Origin: an uncultured Paracoccaceae bacterium
Lineage (GTDB): Bacteria; Pseudomonadota; Alphaproteobacteria; Rhodobacterales; Rhodobacteraceae
Length of the DNA: 64,000 bases
Direction of reading: 5' to 3'
Assembly (NCBI GenBank): GCA_913061275.1
Contig: CAJXSR010000008.1
Coordinates: 1-64,000, forward strand
Shown: positions 48,653-58,679 of the stretch, in pieces
Position numbering within the stretch: the stretch's first letter is position 1
Layout of the letters: every line of letters starts with the position of its first letter
Made by a program: the position numbers and the translations under genes
The notes under the pieces: generated by a model
The model's input: only the letters and a program-made list of their open reading frames with translations
What the model was told of the DNA's origin: nothing
Databases searched by the model: none

Positions 48653-48789
48653 AGAGGCCCCCAAAGGCAAAGGAATCGCAAGTATATAGTGCTTACTATA
48701 CACCTACGCTATATTTGCCGTTAAAGAATGCGACACCTATCAGGTCAACTCCGAAGTTGTACCTATGCGGACTTTATCGTTAACGCGAT

Positions 48790-50184
48790 TTATGCGGATT
48801 TCATCAAACCATCGGCTTTTAGTTGAACAAGCGTTGCATCCAGTGATTTTGTAGCCCGTTCAATCAGTAAATCCACCTCATCTCGCGTCAAAGTCAAAGG
48901 GGGTGAGATTATCATGGCATCCCCTACATGGCGGATAATCACGTTATTTGCAAAACAATGCTCACGACAGATCAACCCAACCGTACCTTTATCACTTGCA
49001 AAAGCTGCACGATTGGCTTTGTCAGGCGTAAGCTCAATCGCCCCCATCATGCCGACAATACGTGCCTCGCCCACCAACGGATGATTGGCCAACGCGTTCC
49101 ATTTCTTCTGCAAATACGGGCCAATGTCTTCACGCACATAATCAACGATGCTTTCTTCTTCAAGAATACGCAAATTTTCCAATGCAACGGCACAAGCTAC
49201 AGGATGGCCCGAATAGGTATACCCGTGATTAAACTCATCCCCGCCGATCACGGCTGCCACTTCATCGCTGACCATAGACCCACCAATAGGCATGTAGCCA
49301 GAGCTTAAGCCCTTGGCGATGGTCATAATATCTGCCTTGATGCCAAAGGTTTCACAACCAAACCAGTTGCCAGTGCGCCCGAACCCGCAAATCACCTCAT
49401 CCGCTATCAATAGGATATTACGTTCTTTGCATATCCGCTGGATTTCAGGCCAATAAGTTGCAGGCGGTACAATCACAGCACCTGCACCCTGCACGGGTTC
49501 ACCGATAAAGGCCGCAACATTGTCTTCACCAAGACGGTCAATTTCATCTTCCAGTGCACGCGCACATTTCAGCCCGAACTCATCACGCGACATGTCACCC
49601 CCTTCGCCATACCAATAAGGTTGCGCGATGTGGGTAATGTCAGGAATTGGCATACCCCCTTGCGCGTGCATCCCTTGCATACCGCCCAAGCTGGCACTGC
49701 CAATGCTTGAGCCGTGGTAAGCATTGTGACGGCTGATAATGGTTTTCTTTGATGACTTGCTTTTTAATGCCCAATAATGCCGCACAAGGCGGATGTTTGT
49801 ATCATTAGCTTCTGAACCAGAACCTGCAAAAAACACAGTGTTAATATGTGCTGGCGCCAATTCCGCCAAGCGCGCAGACAATGCGATTACAGGCGGGTGA
49901 CTGGTTTGGAAAAACGTATTGTAATACGGCAGTTGTTGCATTTGTGCGCTGGCTACATCTGCCAGTTCTTTGCGGCCATAACCGATGTTCACGCACCAAA
50001 GCCCAGCCATTGCATCTAGAATTTCCACGCCTTCACTATCGGTTATAAACGCGCCTTTGGCTTGCGTGATAACCCGCACACCTTTTTCAGCTAACTCACC
50101 ATTGGCAGTAAACGGATGCATGTGATGGGCTGCATCCAATGCTTGCAACTCTTTTGTCGGTAGATGGTTGTCGATCCGTTTCAT
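48790..50184 (-). CDS. spuC: Putrescine-pyruvate aminotransferase, SpuC-like
   Basis: This 464-residue class III PLP enzyme transfers the amino group of putrescine (or cadaverine or related amines) to pyruvate. The sequence follows Pseudomonas SpuC closely by memory: LDAMAGLWCVNIGYGRKEL, HIAQPYWYGEGGDMS, IADEVICGFGRTGNWFG and the PLP lysine in TIAKGLSSGYMPIGG. The start at 50184 (MKRIDNHL) matches SpuC length better than 50202. It is transcribed with the GntR gene and near a polyamine transporter, which supports the substrate. Confidence 0.85.
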   Translation of the reverse strand: MKRIDNHLPTKELQALDAAHHMHPFTANGELAEKGVRVITQAKGAFITDSEGVEILDAMAGLWCVNIGYGRKELADVASAQMQQLPYYNTFFQTSHPPVIALSARLAELAPAHINTVFFAGSGSEANDTNIRLVRHYWALKSKSSKKTIISRHNAYHGSSIGSASLGGMQGMHAQGGMPIPDITHIAQPYWYGEGGDMSRDEFGLKCARALEDEIDRLGEDNVAAFIGEPVQGAGAVIVPPATYWPEIQRICKERNILLIADEVICGFGRTGNWFGCETFGIKADIMTIAKGLSSGYMPIGGSMVSDEVAAVIGGDEFNHGYTYSGHPVACAVALENLRILEEESIVDYVREDIGPYLQKKWNALANHPLVGEARIVGMMGAIELTPDKANRAAFASDKGTVGLICREHCFANNVIIRHVGDAMIISPPLTLTRDEVDLLIERATKSLDATLVQLKADGLMKSA

Positions 50185-50250
50185 GGGCACTCTCTGATTC
50201 ATTTAGGAATGGATTATGCGACGACTTAATCGGAAAGGAACGCCTTCGTC

Positions 50251-50270
50251 AATAATTTGATCAAATTATT
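50251..50270. promoter_or_regulatory. Perfect 20-bp palindrome between gntR and spuC (operator candidate)
   Basis: AATAATTTGATCAAATTATT is a perfect palindrome ending on the first base of the gntR stop codon, about 70 bases before the spuC start. Its 14-base core AATTTGATCAAATT recurs upstream of the polyamine-binding-protein gene at 51028-51041. It is probably the site of the GntR regulator encoded between the two copies. Confidence 0.65.
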
Positions 50271-50920
50271 TAATCAAACAGTCTTTGCACTATTCCAAAG
50301 CCCTGTTCGATATCTTCCAGAATAGCTTTTCCGACTGCATCCGCATCACCGGCCATCAACGCCGCGATGGTTTCATCATGGCAATCTGCCAGTTGTGCTG
50401 TTCCCCATTTACCAGAAATAACCCGATAAAGCGGGCCGTAACGCAACCATAAAGTCGACACCAACCCATATAACAAATCTGATTGTGCGCAGGCATAAAG
50501 CGTAAAATGGAACTGATGATTATACTTCATGTAATCACCCACATTGCCCTGTGTAATAGCCAGATTAACTTTATCGTCAATCGCACGCATTTCATCAATT
50601 ATGGCCTCGGTCGCCTTGGCTGCTCCAAGTACAGCCAGTTTTGGCTCAATCATGCGGCGCACAAATATTAAATCCGTAAAATCCTGTTGGCTAATTTCTG
50701 GCAGACAAACCCTGCGGTTACCTTGAAAGGTCAAAGCCCCATCTGCTGTTAACCGACGTATCGCTTCGCGTACGGGCGTCATGCCCACATCCAGCTCATC
50801 GACCAAACCATATATGGTCACAGCCTGCCCAGGAGCAAGTTCACCATAAAGTATCTTCTCACGCAGAGTGCGATAGACCTGCTCATGCACGGGGATTTTC
50901 TGGGATAGAGTTGATTTCAT
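50270..50920 (-). CDS. GntR-family (FCD domain) transcriptional regulator
   Basis: This 216-residue protein has an N-terminal winged helix (VYRTLREKILYGELAPGQAVTIYGLVDELDVGMTPVREAIRRLTADGAL) and an alpha-helical FCD ligand domain with likely metal-binding Asp and His residues (YNHQFHFTLYACAQS, DCHDETIAALMAGD). It lies between spuC and the divergent polyamine transporter genes and probably controls both in response to a polyamine-derived ligand. Matching palindromes flank the gene. Confidence 0.9.
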   Translation of the reverse strand: MKSTLSQKIPVHEQVYRTLREKILYGELAPGQAVTIYGLVDELDVGMTPVREAIRRLTADGALTFQGNRRVCLPEISQQDFTDLIFVRRMIEPKLAVLGAAKATEAIIDEMRAIDDKVNLAITQGNVGDYMKYNHQFHFTLYACAQSDLLYGLVSTLWLRYGPLYRVISGKWGTAQLADCHDETIAALMAGDADAVGKAILEDIEQGFGIVQRLFD

Positions 50921-51026
50921 TATTTTGCTTAGTATTTTCCGTTTAGTATTTTTTACTTCATTTGATTTGGTTATATGAACAGTCTAGTATCAAGTCGTCT
51001 ATAACTAAAGACTTGCTTTTTACAAA

Positions 51027-51042
51027 AAATTTGATCAAATTT
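51027..51042. promoter_or_regulatory. 16-bp palindrome upstream of the polyamine transporter (operator candidate)
   Basis: AAATTTGATCAAATTT is a perfect palindrome 33 bases before the binding-protein start codon. It shares its 14-base core with the palindrome at 50251-50270. Binding here would cover the promoter or start region of the transporter mRNA. Confidence 0.65.
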
Positions 51043-51074
51043 GCAAAAACGAGTCGAAACTCAGGGAGAAACTA

Positions 51075-52160
51075 ATGAAACTATCAATAACAACTACGCT
51101 TGCTGCACTGCTTACAAGTGCCGTCATGGCTAGCGCAGAAGAAGTGCGCGTCTATAACTGATCAGATTATATCGACGAAGAGCTTCTAACAAAATTTGAA
51201 GCCGAAACTGGTATCAAACTAATCTATGACGTATTCGATTCAAACGAAGTTTTGGAAACAAAAATGCTTGCTGGTTCCTCTGGATATGACGTTGTTGTAC
51301 CATCAGGCACATTCCTTTCACGCCAAATCCAAGCTGGTGCATTCCAGAAATTGGATATGTCCAAACTACCGAATATTAGCAACACATGGGATGATATTGA
51401 AGCGCGCACCGATATATATGACCCTGGTAACCTTTACTCAATCAACTACATGTGGGGTACCACGGGTATTGGTTATAATGTCGGCAAAGTAAAAGAAGCT
51501 TTGGGTGATGATGCCCCTGCCGATTCTTTGGCATTGGTTTTCGACCCTGCAAATATGGCAAAACTAAAAGAGTGCGGTGTTTACTTTTTAGATGCACCAA
51601 CCGAAATGATCCCGGCTGCATTAAAATACATCGGCGAAGACCCCGACAGTCACGATATTGACGTCATCAAAAAAGCTGAAGCTGTATTAACAGCAGTCGC
51701 GCCATACGTTCAGAAATATCATTCATCGGAATATATCAACGCACTCGCAAATGGCGACATATGCGTGGCATTCGGTTGGTCGGGTGATGTGTTGCAAGCA
51801 CGTGATCGTGCAGCAGAGGCTGATAACGGTGTTGAAGTAGAATATGCAATTCCATCTGAAGGGGCTTTGATGTGGTTTGACCAAATGGCAATTCCAGCAG
51901 ATGCGCAAAACTCTGATGGGGCACATAAATTCATCAACTTCATCTTGGATGCACAAAACATGGCAGCAGCTTCAAACTATGTTTATTTTGCCAATGGCAA
52001 CAAAGCATCCGAGCCATTTTTAGCGGATGATGTAATCGGTGATCCTGCGATTTACCCACCTGCTGATACAGTCAGCAATCTTTACGTGACCACTGCTTAT
52101 GGCCCGAAAGAGCAACGTGTTGTCACACGGATGTGGACAAAAGTTAAAACAGGTCAATAA
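51075..52160 (+). pseudogene. potF: Polyamine ABC transporter binding protein PotF with internal TGA
   Basis: A frame of 362 codons runs from ATG 51075 (after GGGAGAA) to 52160, interrupted only by TGA at 51159-51161. The N-terminus is a signal peptide ending near MASAEE, then VRVYN-stop-SDYIDEELLTKFEAETGIKLIYDVFDSNEVLETKML. In PotF/PotD proteins the stopped position is the conserved Trp of YNWSDYI, so TGG has become TGA. The rest (GYDVVVPS, YMWGTTGIGYN, VAFGWSGDV, DQMAIPADA) is intact. Restarting at ATG 51252 would lose the signal peptide. Either a recent nonsense mutation, a base error or stop readthrough is involved. Confidence 0.88.
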
Positions 52161-52171
52161 AAACTAATATA

Positions 52172-52195
52172 CTCCGCGCAAAGATTTGCGCGGAG
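52172..52195 (+). promoter_or_regulatory. Intercistronic hairpin between binding-protein and ATPase genes
   Basis: CTCCGCGCAAA (52172-52182) and TTTGCGCGGAG (52185-52195) are perfect complements separated by two bases. Only a short T stretch follows. Such hairpins between binding-protein and ABC genes usually protect the upstream mRNA or attenuate transcription, giving more binding protein than membrane parts. Confidence 0.8.
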
Positions 52196-52217
52196 CTTTC
52201 CCTATAGGCGCAACTTC

Positions 52218-53336
52218 ATGTCAAACGATCCACTTCACCCGTGGGAAGATCCACAAGCAACGCCCCTTATTCGCTTTGAAAACGTCACCAAACGGTTCGG
52301 CAGCTTTGTGGCCGTCGACAACCTGACGTTGGATATTTACGAAAAAGAATTTTTTGCCCTTCTTGGTGCATCGGGTTGCGGGAAGACCACCTTAATGCGG
52401 ATGCTCGCAGGGTTTGAGCAACCAACCGAAGGCCGCATTACGTTAAACGGCGAAGACATTGCGCCGATCCCAGTCAACAAACGTGACATCAATATGATGT
52501 TTCAGTCTTACGCGCTATTCCCACACTTAACCGTTGCCGAAAACATCGCCTTTGGTTTGAAACGCTCTGATATGCCCGCCTCTGAAATTACGGGTCGCGT
52601 CGATGAGATGCTGAACCTTGTGCAGCTTAGTGCATTCGCCAAACGCAAACCGCACCAAATATCAGGCGGTCAACGCCAACGCGTGGCCTTAGCCCGCTCA
52701 TTGGCAAAAAACCCCAAGGTACTTTTACTGGATGAACCCCTTGCGGCATTAGATAAAAAGCTACGGCAAGAAACCCAGTTTGAATTGATGGATATTCAAG
52801 AAAAGCTTGGCACTACCTTTATGATTGTCACCCACGATCAGGAAGAAGCCATGACTGTAGCATCCCGTGTTGCGGTCATGAACGCTGGCATCATCCGCCA
52901 AATCGCTACCCCTGATGCAATTTATGAGCGGCCCAATTCTGCCTATGTCGCAGATTTCATCGGTGAGGTTAATCTGATCGACGGCAAAATCACTAGCTGT
53001 ACGGAAACCACATGCACCATTGCATGGGATGGCGGCACGATCACAGCCAAACCGCGTAAGAAGCTGGATAAAGGCACCGAAGTACGTTTTGCAATTCGTC
53101 CTGAAAAAGTTGCGATTTCCTCGACGAAACCTGATGCAGTGAATTCTGTTCAAGGCAAAGTTCTTGATATCGCCTATTTAGGTAATATTTCTACCTATCA
53201 CGTTGAAACCGAACATGGCCAGATTATCAAAGCACAACTTGCCAATGCCAAACGTCTGTCACGGCGCAGCTTCACGTGGGAAGACCCCGTGTGGTTGTCA
53301 TGGACAGACACGGCTGGCATCGTGTTGACGGAATAG
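52218..53336 (+). CDS. potG: Polyamine ABC transporter ATP-binding protein
   Basis: This 372-residue cytoplasmic ATPase has Walker A LLGASGCGKTTLMRML, Q-loop FQSYALFPHLTV, signature ISGGQRQRVALARSL, Walker B VLLLDEPLAALDKKLR and a C-terminal TOBE domain for regulation. It is the energy unit for the two permeases downstream. It is intact although the upstream binding-protein gene carries a stop. Confidence 0.93.
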   Translation: MSNDPLHPWEDPQATPLIRFENVTKRFGSFVAVDNLTLDIYEKEFFALLGASGCGKTTLMRMLAGFEQPTEGRITLNGEDIAPIPVNKRDINMMFQSYALFPHLTVAENIAFGLKRSDMPASEITGRVDEMLNLVQLSAFAKRKPHQISGGQRQRVALARSLAKNPKVLLLDEPLAALDKKLRQETQFELMDIQEKLGTTFMIVTHDQEEAMTVASRVAVMNAGIIRQIATPDAIYERPNSAYVADFIGEVNLIDGKITSCTETTCTIAWDGGTITAKPRKKLDKGTEVRFAIRPEKVAISSTKPDAVNSVQGKVLDIAYLGNISTYHVETEHGQIIKAQLANAKRLSRRSFTWEDPVWLSWTDTAGIVLTE

Positions 53337-53339
53337 CCC

Positions 53340-54230
53340 ATGCGCCGCGCCCTAGTCATATCCATCCCCTACATTTGGTTGATTGCTTTGTTTCTAATCC
53401 CTTTTGGGATTGTCCTAAAAATTGCACTGTCAGATCCACAAATTTCAATCCCACCTTACACGCCGCATTTTGATTTAAGTGCAGGATGGGCTGGCATCAA
53501 AGATTTCTTTTCCCAGCTCGACTTTGAAAATTTCACATGGCTGACCGAAGATGATTTATACTGGAAAGCCTATCTTTCCAGCCTGCGCATTGCCCTTATC
53601 TCAACCATTTTAACGCTACTCGTTGGTTTTCCAATCGCATATGCCATGGCCCAAGCCCCGAAAGAATGGCAACCCACATTGATGATGTTAATCATCTTGC
53701 CGTTCTGGACAAGCTTTCTGATACGCGTCTACGCATGGATGGGTATCCTTTCTTCCGAAGGTTTCTTAAACCAGTTTCTATTGTGGACGGGGCTTATCAG
53801 TGCACCCTTGCAAATTATAAACACTGACTGGGCAGTGTTTATCGCAATCGTCTACACTTACCTGCCCTTCATGGTGTTGCCGATCTATGCAACACTTGAA
53901 AAGCTAGACCCGTCATACACGGAAGCCGCGCAGGATTTGGGCTGCTCACGCGCGCAAGCCTTTTGGTCGGTTACAATCCCGCTATCAAAATCAGGCGTTA
54001 TTGCTGGGTGTTTCTTGGTGTTTATCCCCGTAGTCGGTGAGTTCGTAATACCGTCCTTACTGGGCGGTTCCAAAACTCTGATGATCGGCAAAGTGCTGTG
54101 GGAAGAATTCTTCTCAAACCGTGACTGGCCCGTTGCATCTGCCGTAGCGGTTATCCTGCTTCTGATCCTAATCATCCCTATTGTTCTATTCCAAAAACAA
54201 CAGGAACGTGCACAAGAGGCCGAAACATGA
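53340..54230 (+). CDS. potH: Polyamine ABC transporter permease (PotH/PotB type)
   Basis: This 296-residue membrane protein has six helices and the EAA loop (YTEAAQDLGCSRAQAFWSVTIPLSKSGVIAG) that docks on the ATPase. The first helix is VISIPYIWLIALFLIPFGIVLKIAL. It starts three bases after the ATPase gene stop and overlaps the next permease gene by four bases. Confidence 0.92.
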   Translation: MRRALVISIPYIWLIALFLIPFGIVLKIALSDPQISIPPYTPHFDLSAGWAGIKDFFSQLDFENFTWLTEDDLYWKAYLSSLRIALISTILTLLVGFPIAYAMAQAPKEWQPTLMMLIILPFWTSFLIRVYAWMGILSSEGFLNQFLLWTGLISAPLQIINTDWAVFIAIVYTYLPFMVLPIYATLEKLDPSYTEAAQDLGCSRAQAFWSVTIPLSKSGVIAGCFLVFIPVVGEFVIPSLLGGSKTLMIGKVLWEEFFSNRDWPVASAVAVILLLILIIPIVLFQKQQERAQEAET

Positions 54231-55045
54231 AGCGCTTTAGCCTATTTAACGCCACATCCCTGACCCTTGGTTTTGCTTTCCTTTACGTGCCGATTTTGAT
54301 CTTGGTTGTTTACAGCTTCAATTCTTCGCGTCTTGTGACGGTTTGGGCGGGTTTTTCAACCAAATGGTACGGCAAATTATTTAACAACGAACAGTTTTTG
54401 GATGCAGCCCTTGTCACATTAAAAGTCGGCATAGCCTCATCGTGCATTGCAACTGTGTTAGGCACCATTGCCGCCCTTGTCATGGTACGCGGCGGTAAGT
54501 TCAGGGGCCGCACCCTATTTAGTGGCATGATCTACGCGCCCTTAGTTATGCCTGAAGTCATCACAGGCCTGTCGCTGTTGCTACTATTCATCGCTTTAGG
54601 TGTTGATCGTGGCGTCTTCACAATCGTTCTGGCACATGCCACATTTTCAATGTGCTATGTATCGGTCGTTGTATCTTCCCGCCTTGTATCCTTTGACGAA
54701 AGTCTAGAAGAAGCTGCCCTAGATCTAGGGTGTACACCGTTTGATGCATTCAAATCCGTCACCTTGCCGATCATCGCCCCCGCCGTCATTTCGGGTTGGC
54801 TTTTGGCCTTCACCCTATCGCTTGATGATTTGGTTATTGCCAGCTTTACCACGGGGCCATCTGCCACAACCCTACCCATTAAAATTTACAGTGCCGTGCG
54901 ACTTGGCGTCAGCCCAGAGATTAACGCGCTGTCTACTTTGTTAATCGGGGCCGTTACCATAGGTGTTATCGTAGCATCTCTGGCCACTAAACGCGCAGCT
55001 GTGCATCGTAAACGCCAAGAAGAATTGGCGCGACAAGAAGACTAA
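54227..55045 (+). CDS. potI: Polyamine ABC transporter permease (PotI/PotC type)
   Basis: This 272-residue membrane protein has six helices and the EAA loop LEEAALDLGCTPFDAFKSVTLPIIAPAVISGWLLAFTLSLDD. The last part is highly typical of PotC/PotI, FTLSLDDLVIASFTTGPSATTLPIKIYS. It closes the transporter operon. Confidence 0.92.
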   Translation: MKRFSLFNATSLTLGFAFLYVPILILVVYSFNSSRLVTVWAGFSTKWYGKLFNNEQFLDAALVTLKVGIASSCIATVLGTIAALVMVRGGKFRGRTLFSGMIYAPLVMPEVITGLSLLLLFIALGVDRGVFTIVLAHATFSMCYVSVVVSSRLVSFDESLEEAALDLGCTPFDAFKSVTLPIIAPAVISGWLLAFTLSLDDLVIASFTTGPSATTLPIKIYSAVRLGVSPEINALSTLLIGAVTIGVIVASLATKRAAVHRKRQEELARQED

Positions 55046-55115
55046 GAATACATTATCCGCTTTGTGATACACGCCTCTCTGTGTAAACATATGTCTATGC
55101 AAGGTGCATCTTTAT

Positions 55116-55772
55116 ATGACTAACCCACGTCGTTTCAAACTTTACGCCATCTATGGCAGTGCATTTGTCATATGTTGTATTGCTCTATTAGCTTATACAA
55201 ATTTACCCGAATCCATAAAACCATACATTATGAGTGCTGAAGCTGAGAAAGCTAAAAACGATGAATGGATTGAAATCTTGGCAAACTTGGACTTATCATC
55301 CAAACGCACCAAATTTATTGAGATTAGTTTTGCTAAACCCAAAGTGACAAAACAAACCCTTAATGCCCTTCCTTTTGAAAAGGGCGATGCTGAATGGCGC
55401 TGCCTTACCGAAGCACTGTATTTTGAAGCCAGAGGTGAAAACGTTGTGGGCCAAGTTGCGGTGGCAGAGGTTATCTTAAACCGCAAAGCACATGCCCGTT
55501 TCCCAAAATCTGTTTGCGGGGTTATCAACCAAGGGGCAAAACGCAAAACTGGATGCCAGTTTTCCTATAAATGCGATGGGCGTAAAGAGGTGTTCGCAGA
55601 GCGGGCCGCATATGAAAGCGTCGGAAAGTTAGCCCAGTTAATGCTAGCAGGCCATGACAACGACCTGACAAAAGGGGCAACTTTCTACCACACCAAATCT
55701 GTCAACCCAAGCTGGTCGCGCAAATTAAAGCAAACAGCAATTATCGGTGCGCATCTGTTTTTCAGTTATTAA
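55116..55772 (+). CDS. SleB-type cell wall hydrolase
   Basis: This protein of about 218 residues has an N-terminal signal anchor ([22 protein letters not shown]) and a C-terminal hydrolase_2 (SleB) domain with the motif [44 protein letters not shown]. Members cleave peptidoglycan glycan strands. In non-spore-forming alphaproteobacteria they serve wall remodelling. ATG at 55116 is chosen because AAGGTG stands nine bases before it; GTG at 55104 is the alternative. Confidence 0.85.
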   Translation: MTNPRRFKLYAIYGSAFVICCIALLAYTNLPESIKPYIMSAEAEKAKNDEWIEILANLDLSSKRTKFIEISFAKPKVTKQTLNALPFEKGDAEWRCLTEALYFEARGENVVGQVAVAEVILNRKAHARFPKSVCGVINQGAKRKTGCQFSYKCDGRKEVFAERAAYESVGKLAQLMLAGHDNDLTKGATFYHTKSVNPSWSRKLKQTAIIGAHLFFSY

Positions 55773-55773
55773 G

Positions 55774-55850
<77 letters not shown>

Positions 55851-55855
55851 TATAA

Positions 55856-56167
55856 TTAATGTGTCCAGACACCGCGTCTGTTGGTTGCAAAATTTTCGCC
55901 ATAACCACCATTACGTACATTAGCTTTGCGCTTATGGGGCTCTGATATTGTATATGCAAGCCCTTTGCTTTTTGCGTAATCAATCGCAGCTTCTTTATTA
56001 TCAAAGCTTAACTTAATTTGTGCGTTCATATCACCCGAACTTGTCCACCCCATTAACGGGTCAACTTCGCGCGCTTCCTCTGGTGCAAATTCCAAAATCC
56101 ATGTTTTGGTTTTGGCTTGGCCAGATTGCATTGCGTTGCGGGCAGGTTGAAATATACGAGCGAGCAT
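55856..56167 (-). CDS. ETC complex I subunit (NDUFS4-like) protein
   Basis: This protein of about 103 residues starts MLARIFQPARNAMQSGQAKTK and contains WILEFAPEEAREVDPLMGWTSSGDMNAQIKLSFDNKEAAIDYAKSKGLAY, the core of the ETC_C1_NDUFS4 family. It is an accessory subunit of NADH dehydrogenase found in alphaproteobacteria and mitochondria. GAGGTT lies at the proper distance before 56167, so the longer frame to 56266 is not used. It sits alone, away from the nuo genes. Confidence 0.9.
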   Translation of the reverse strand: MLARIFQPARNAMQSGQAKTKTWILEFAPEEAREVDPLMGWTSSGDMNAQIKLSFDNKEAAIDYAKSKGLAYTISEPHKRKANVRNGGYGENFATNRRGVWTH

Positions 56168-56492
56168 GTGTAACCTCATTAAGACTGATATTATGCTTAT
56201 CGCTAAAACAATCAAAAGGTGCAAGCCTTGGACTGCTAGGATTTCGTAAAAACGTTTGGTTGCCAATCAAATATATGGAGTGAGGAGTGGGTGGGTATCA
56301 TATTTGATCGGCAACCAATTTCGTTGTTACCTATTAACCATAATATAGGTTTTTAATACATTGCAACAAAAATATTCGTTTAAGTTGTATAAACCTTATA
56401 AACTCAACCATATAGCATTATTTCTCCAAGCCAAATCACCTTGAATTTTTTCATTTCTGCTTCATGTTCAGATGCAAAGGAAACGCGCACAT
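56168..56492. other. Intergenic region between ETC subunit gene and uvrB
   Basis: These 325 bases hold divergent promoters. They are AT-rich around 56320-56450. I looked for the alphaproteobacterial SOS box (GTTC-N7-GTTC) before uvrB and found none. No small ORF with a good ribosome site or RNA fold was recognised. Confidence 0.45.
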
Positions 56493-58679
56493 ATGACCGA
56501 AGCTTCACCACCCCTCTTAAACACACCCGACCGGCACGCCAAAACCAAACTAGAGGGCGGCCAAAAGTTTATATTACATACAGAGTTTGATCCTGCAGGC
56601 GACCAACCTACCGCGATCAAAGAACTGGTAGATGCCATAAATGAGGGTGAACGCAACCAAGTGCTGTTAGGTGCCACAGGTACGGGCAAAACCTTTACTA
56701 TGGCCAAAGTGATCGAAGAAACCCAACGCCCGGCAATTATCCTTGCCCCCAACAAAACTTTAGCAGCACAGCTTTACGCCGAATTCTTAACCTTTTTTCC
56801 CGAAAACTCGGTCGAATATTTCGTAAGTTATTATGATTACTATCAACCCGAAGCCTACGTTGCGCGTTCCGACACATATATTGAAAAAGAAAGCCAGATA
56901 AATGAACAAATAGACCGCATGCGCCATTCCGCGACGCGCGCCTTACTGGAACGTGATGACGTAATAATTGTCGCCTCGGTTTCTTGCATTTACGGTATCG
57001 GTTCGGTTGAAACATACACCGCCATGACCCAAGACCTGATGTCAGGACACGAATACGACCAACGCAAAGTTATTGCGGATCTGGTCACACAACAATACCG
57101 CCGTAATGACAGCGCGTTTCAGCGCGGTTCATTTCGTGTGCGCGGCGATACATTAGAAGTATGGCCAGCGCATCTTGATGATCGCGGTTGGCGGTTTTCG
57201 TTTTTTGGTGAAGAACTGGAAAGTATTACCGAATTTGACACACTTACAGGTGCTAAAACTGACATGCTGGATAAAGTACGCATCTACGCAAACTCCCACT
57301 ACGTTACCCCACGCCCAACCATACAACAGGCCATTAAAGGTATCAAAGCAGAACTTGCCCTGCGCCTGAAATATTACAACGACGAAGGTAAATTGCTAGA
57401 AGCCCAACGCATTGAACAGCGTACCCAATTCGATCTGGAGATGTTAGAGGCCACAGGCGTTTGCAGCGGGATTGAAAACTATTCACGTTACTTAACAGGC
57501 CGCGCCCCAGGTGAGCCACCACCCACATTATTCGAATACATCCCCGACAACGCCATCGTTTTCGCGGATGAGTCGCATGTGTCGGTGCCGCAAATCGGTG
57601 GCATGTACAAAGGTGACTTTAAACGTAAATCCACCCTATCTGAACACGGTTTCCGCTTGCCATCCTGCACAGATAACCGCCCTTTAAAGTTTGAAGAATG
57701 GGACGCCATGCGCCCTCAATCGGTTTTTGTTTCAGCCACCCCACAAAAATGGGAATTAGAACAGGCAGGCGGCGTGTTTGCCGAACAGATCATCCGCCCA
57801 ACTGGCTTGTTAGACCCGCCCATTGAAATTCGCCCTGTTACAACACAAGTTGATGACTTGCTGGATGAAATCCGCAAAGTAGCAGGCCAAGGCAATCGTG
57901 TGCTTGTTACGACATTGACCAAACGCATGGCCGAAGACCTGACCGAATATTTGCACGAACAGGGCATCCGCGTGCGCTACATGCATTCCGACATCGACAC
58001 GATAGAGCGCATTGAAATCCTGCGCGACCTACGCTTGGGCGCGTTTGACGTGCTAATCGGCATCAACCTATTGCGCGAAGGTTTGGATATCCCCGAATGT
58101 TCGCTTGTGGCAATATTGGATGCAGACAAAGAAGGTTTCTTACGCTCAGAAACCTCCCTCGTTCAAACCATCGGTCGTGCAGCACGTAACGCGGACGGGC
58201 GCGTCATCATGTATGCCGACAAAATCACGGGATCAATGGAACGCGCACTGAGTGAAACCAACCGCCGTCGCGAAAAACAACATGCACATAATTTGGAACA
58301 TGGAATTACCCCGCAAACCATCAAAAAGAACGTCGAAGATGTTCTGGAAGGCGTGTTCAAGGCCGACACCGATCAAAGCCGCGTCACCGCCAAGATCGAC
58401 AAACAACCGCTGCTTGGCGCAAACCTGCAAACCCATCTGGACGCGTTGCGCAAGGACATGTTTAAAGCCGCCGAAAACCTTGAGTTTGAAGAAGCCGCGC
58501 GCCTTAGGGATGAGGTTAAACGTCTGGAAGTGGTCGAACTCACCGTCGCCAATGATCCACTGGCAAGGCAGTATGTCGTAGACGCAGCCGTAGAAGATGC
58601 ATCAAAACGTAGCGGTCGCAGTACTGGCGGTAAAGGTGGCACGAGGTCGTGGCGTGGGAAGAGTACTAGGAAGTTTTAA
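56493..58679 (+). CDS. uvrB: Excinuclease ABC subunit B
   Basis: This 728-residue DNA-repair helicase has Walker [20 protein letters not shown], the beta-hairpin region ([25 protein letters not shown]) that clamps damaged DNA, helicase motifs [19 protein letters not shown] and [13 protein letters not shown], and a C-terminal UVR domain ([28 protein letters not shown]) that binds UvrC. The C-terminus after it is Ser/Gly/Lys-rich. Start 56493 is chosen by family alignment. ATG at 56472 is an alternative. Confidence 0.96.
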   Translation: MTEASPPLLNTPDRHAKTKLEGGQKFILHTEFDPAGDQPTAIKELVDAINEGERNQVLLGATGTGKTFTMAKVIEETQRPAIILAPNKTLAAQLYAEFLTFFPENSVEYFVSYYDYYQPEAYVARSDTYIEKESQINEQIDRMRHSATRALLERDDVIIVASVSCIYGIGSVETYTAMTQDLMSGHEYDQRKVIADLVTQQYRRNDSAFQRGSFRVRGDTLEVWPAHLDDRGWRFSFFGEELESITEFDTLTGAKTDMLDKVRIYANSHYVTPRPTIQQAIKGIKAELALRLKYYNDEGKLLEAQRIEQRTQFDLEMLEATGVCSGIENYSRYLTGRAPGEPPPTLFEYIPDNAIVFADESHVSVPQIGGMYKGDFKRKSTLSEHGFRLPSCTDNRPLKFEEWDAMRPQSVFVSATPQKWELEQAGGVFAEQIIRPTGLLDPPIEIRPVTTQVDDLLDEIRKVAGQGNRVLVTTLTKRMAEDLTEYLHEQGIRVRYMHSDIDTIERIEILRDLRLGAFDVLIGINLLREGLDIPECSLVAILDADKEGFLRSETSLVQTIGRAARNADGRVIMYADKITGSMERALSETNRRREKQHAHNLEHGITPQTIKKNVEDVLEGVFKADTDQSRVTAKIDKQPLLGANLQTHLDALRKDMFKAAENLEFEEAARLRDEVKRLEVVELTVANDPLARQYVVDAAVEDASKRSGRSTGGKGGTRSWRGKSTRKF

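Noticed and set aside
51159..51161. TGA as selenocysteine or as Trp by altered code
   Set aside because: The relatives have Trp, not Cys, at this site, no SECIS-like hairpin follows directly, and TGA ends other genes in this window.
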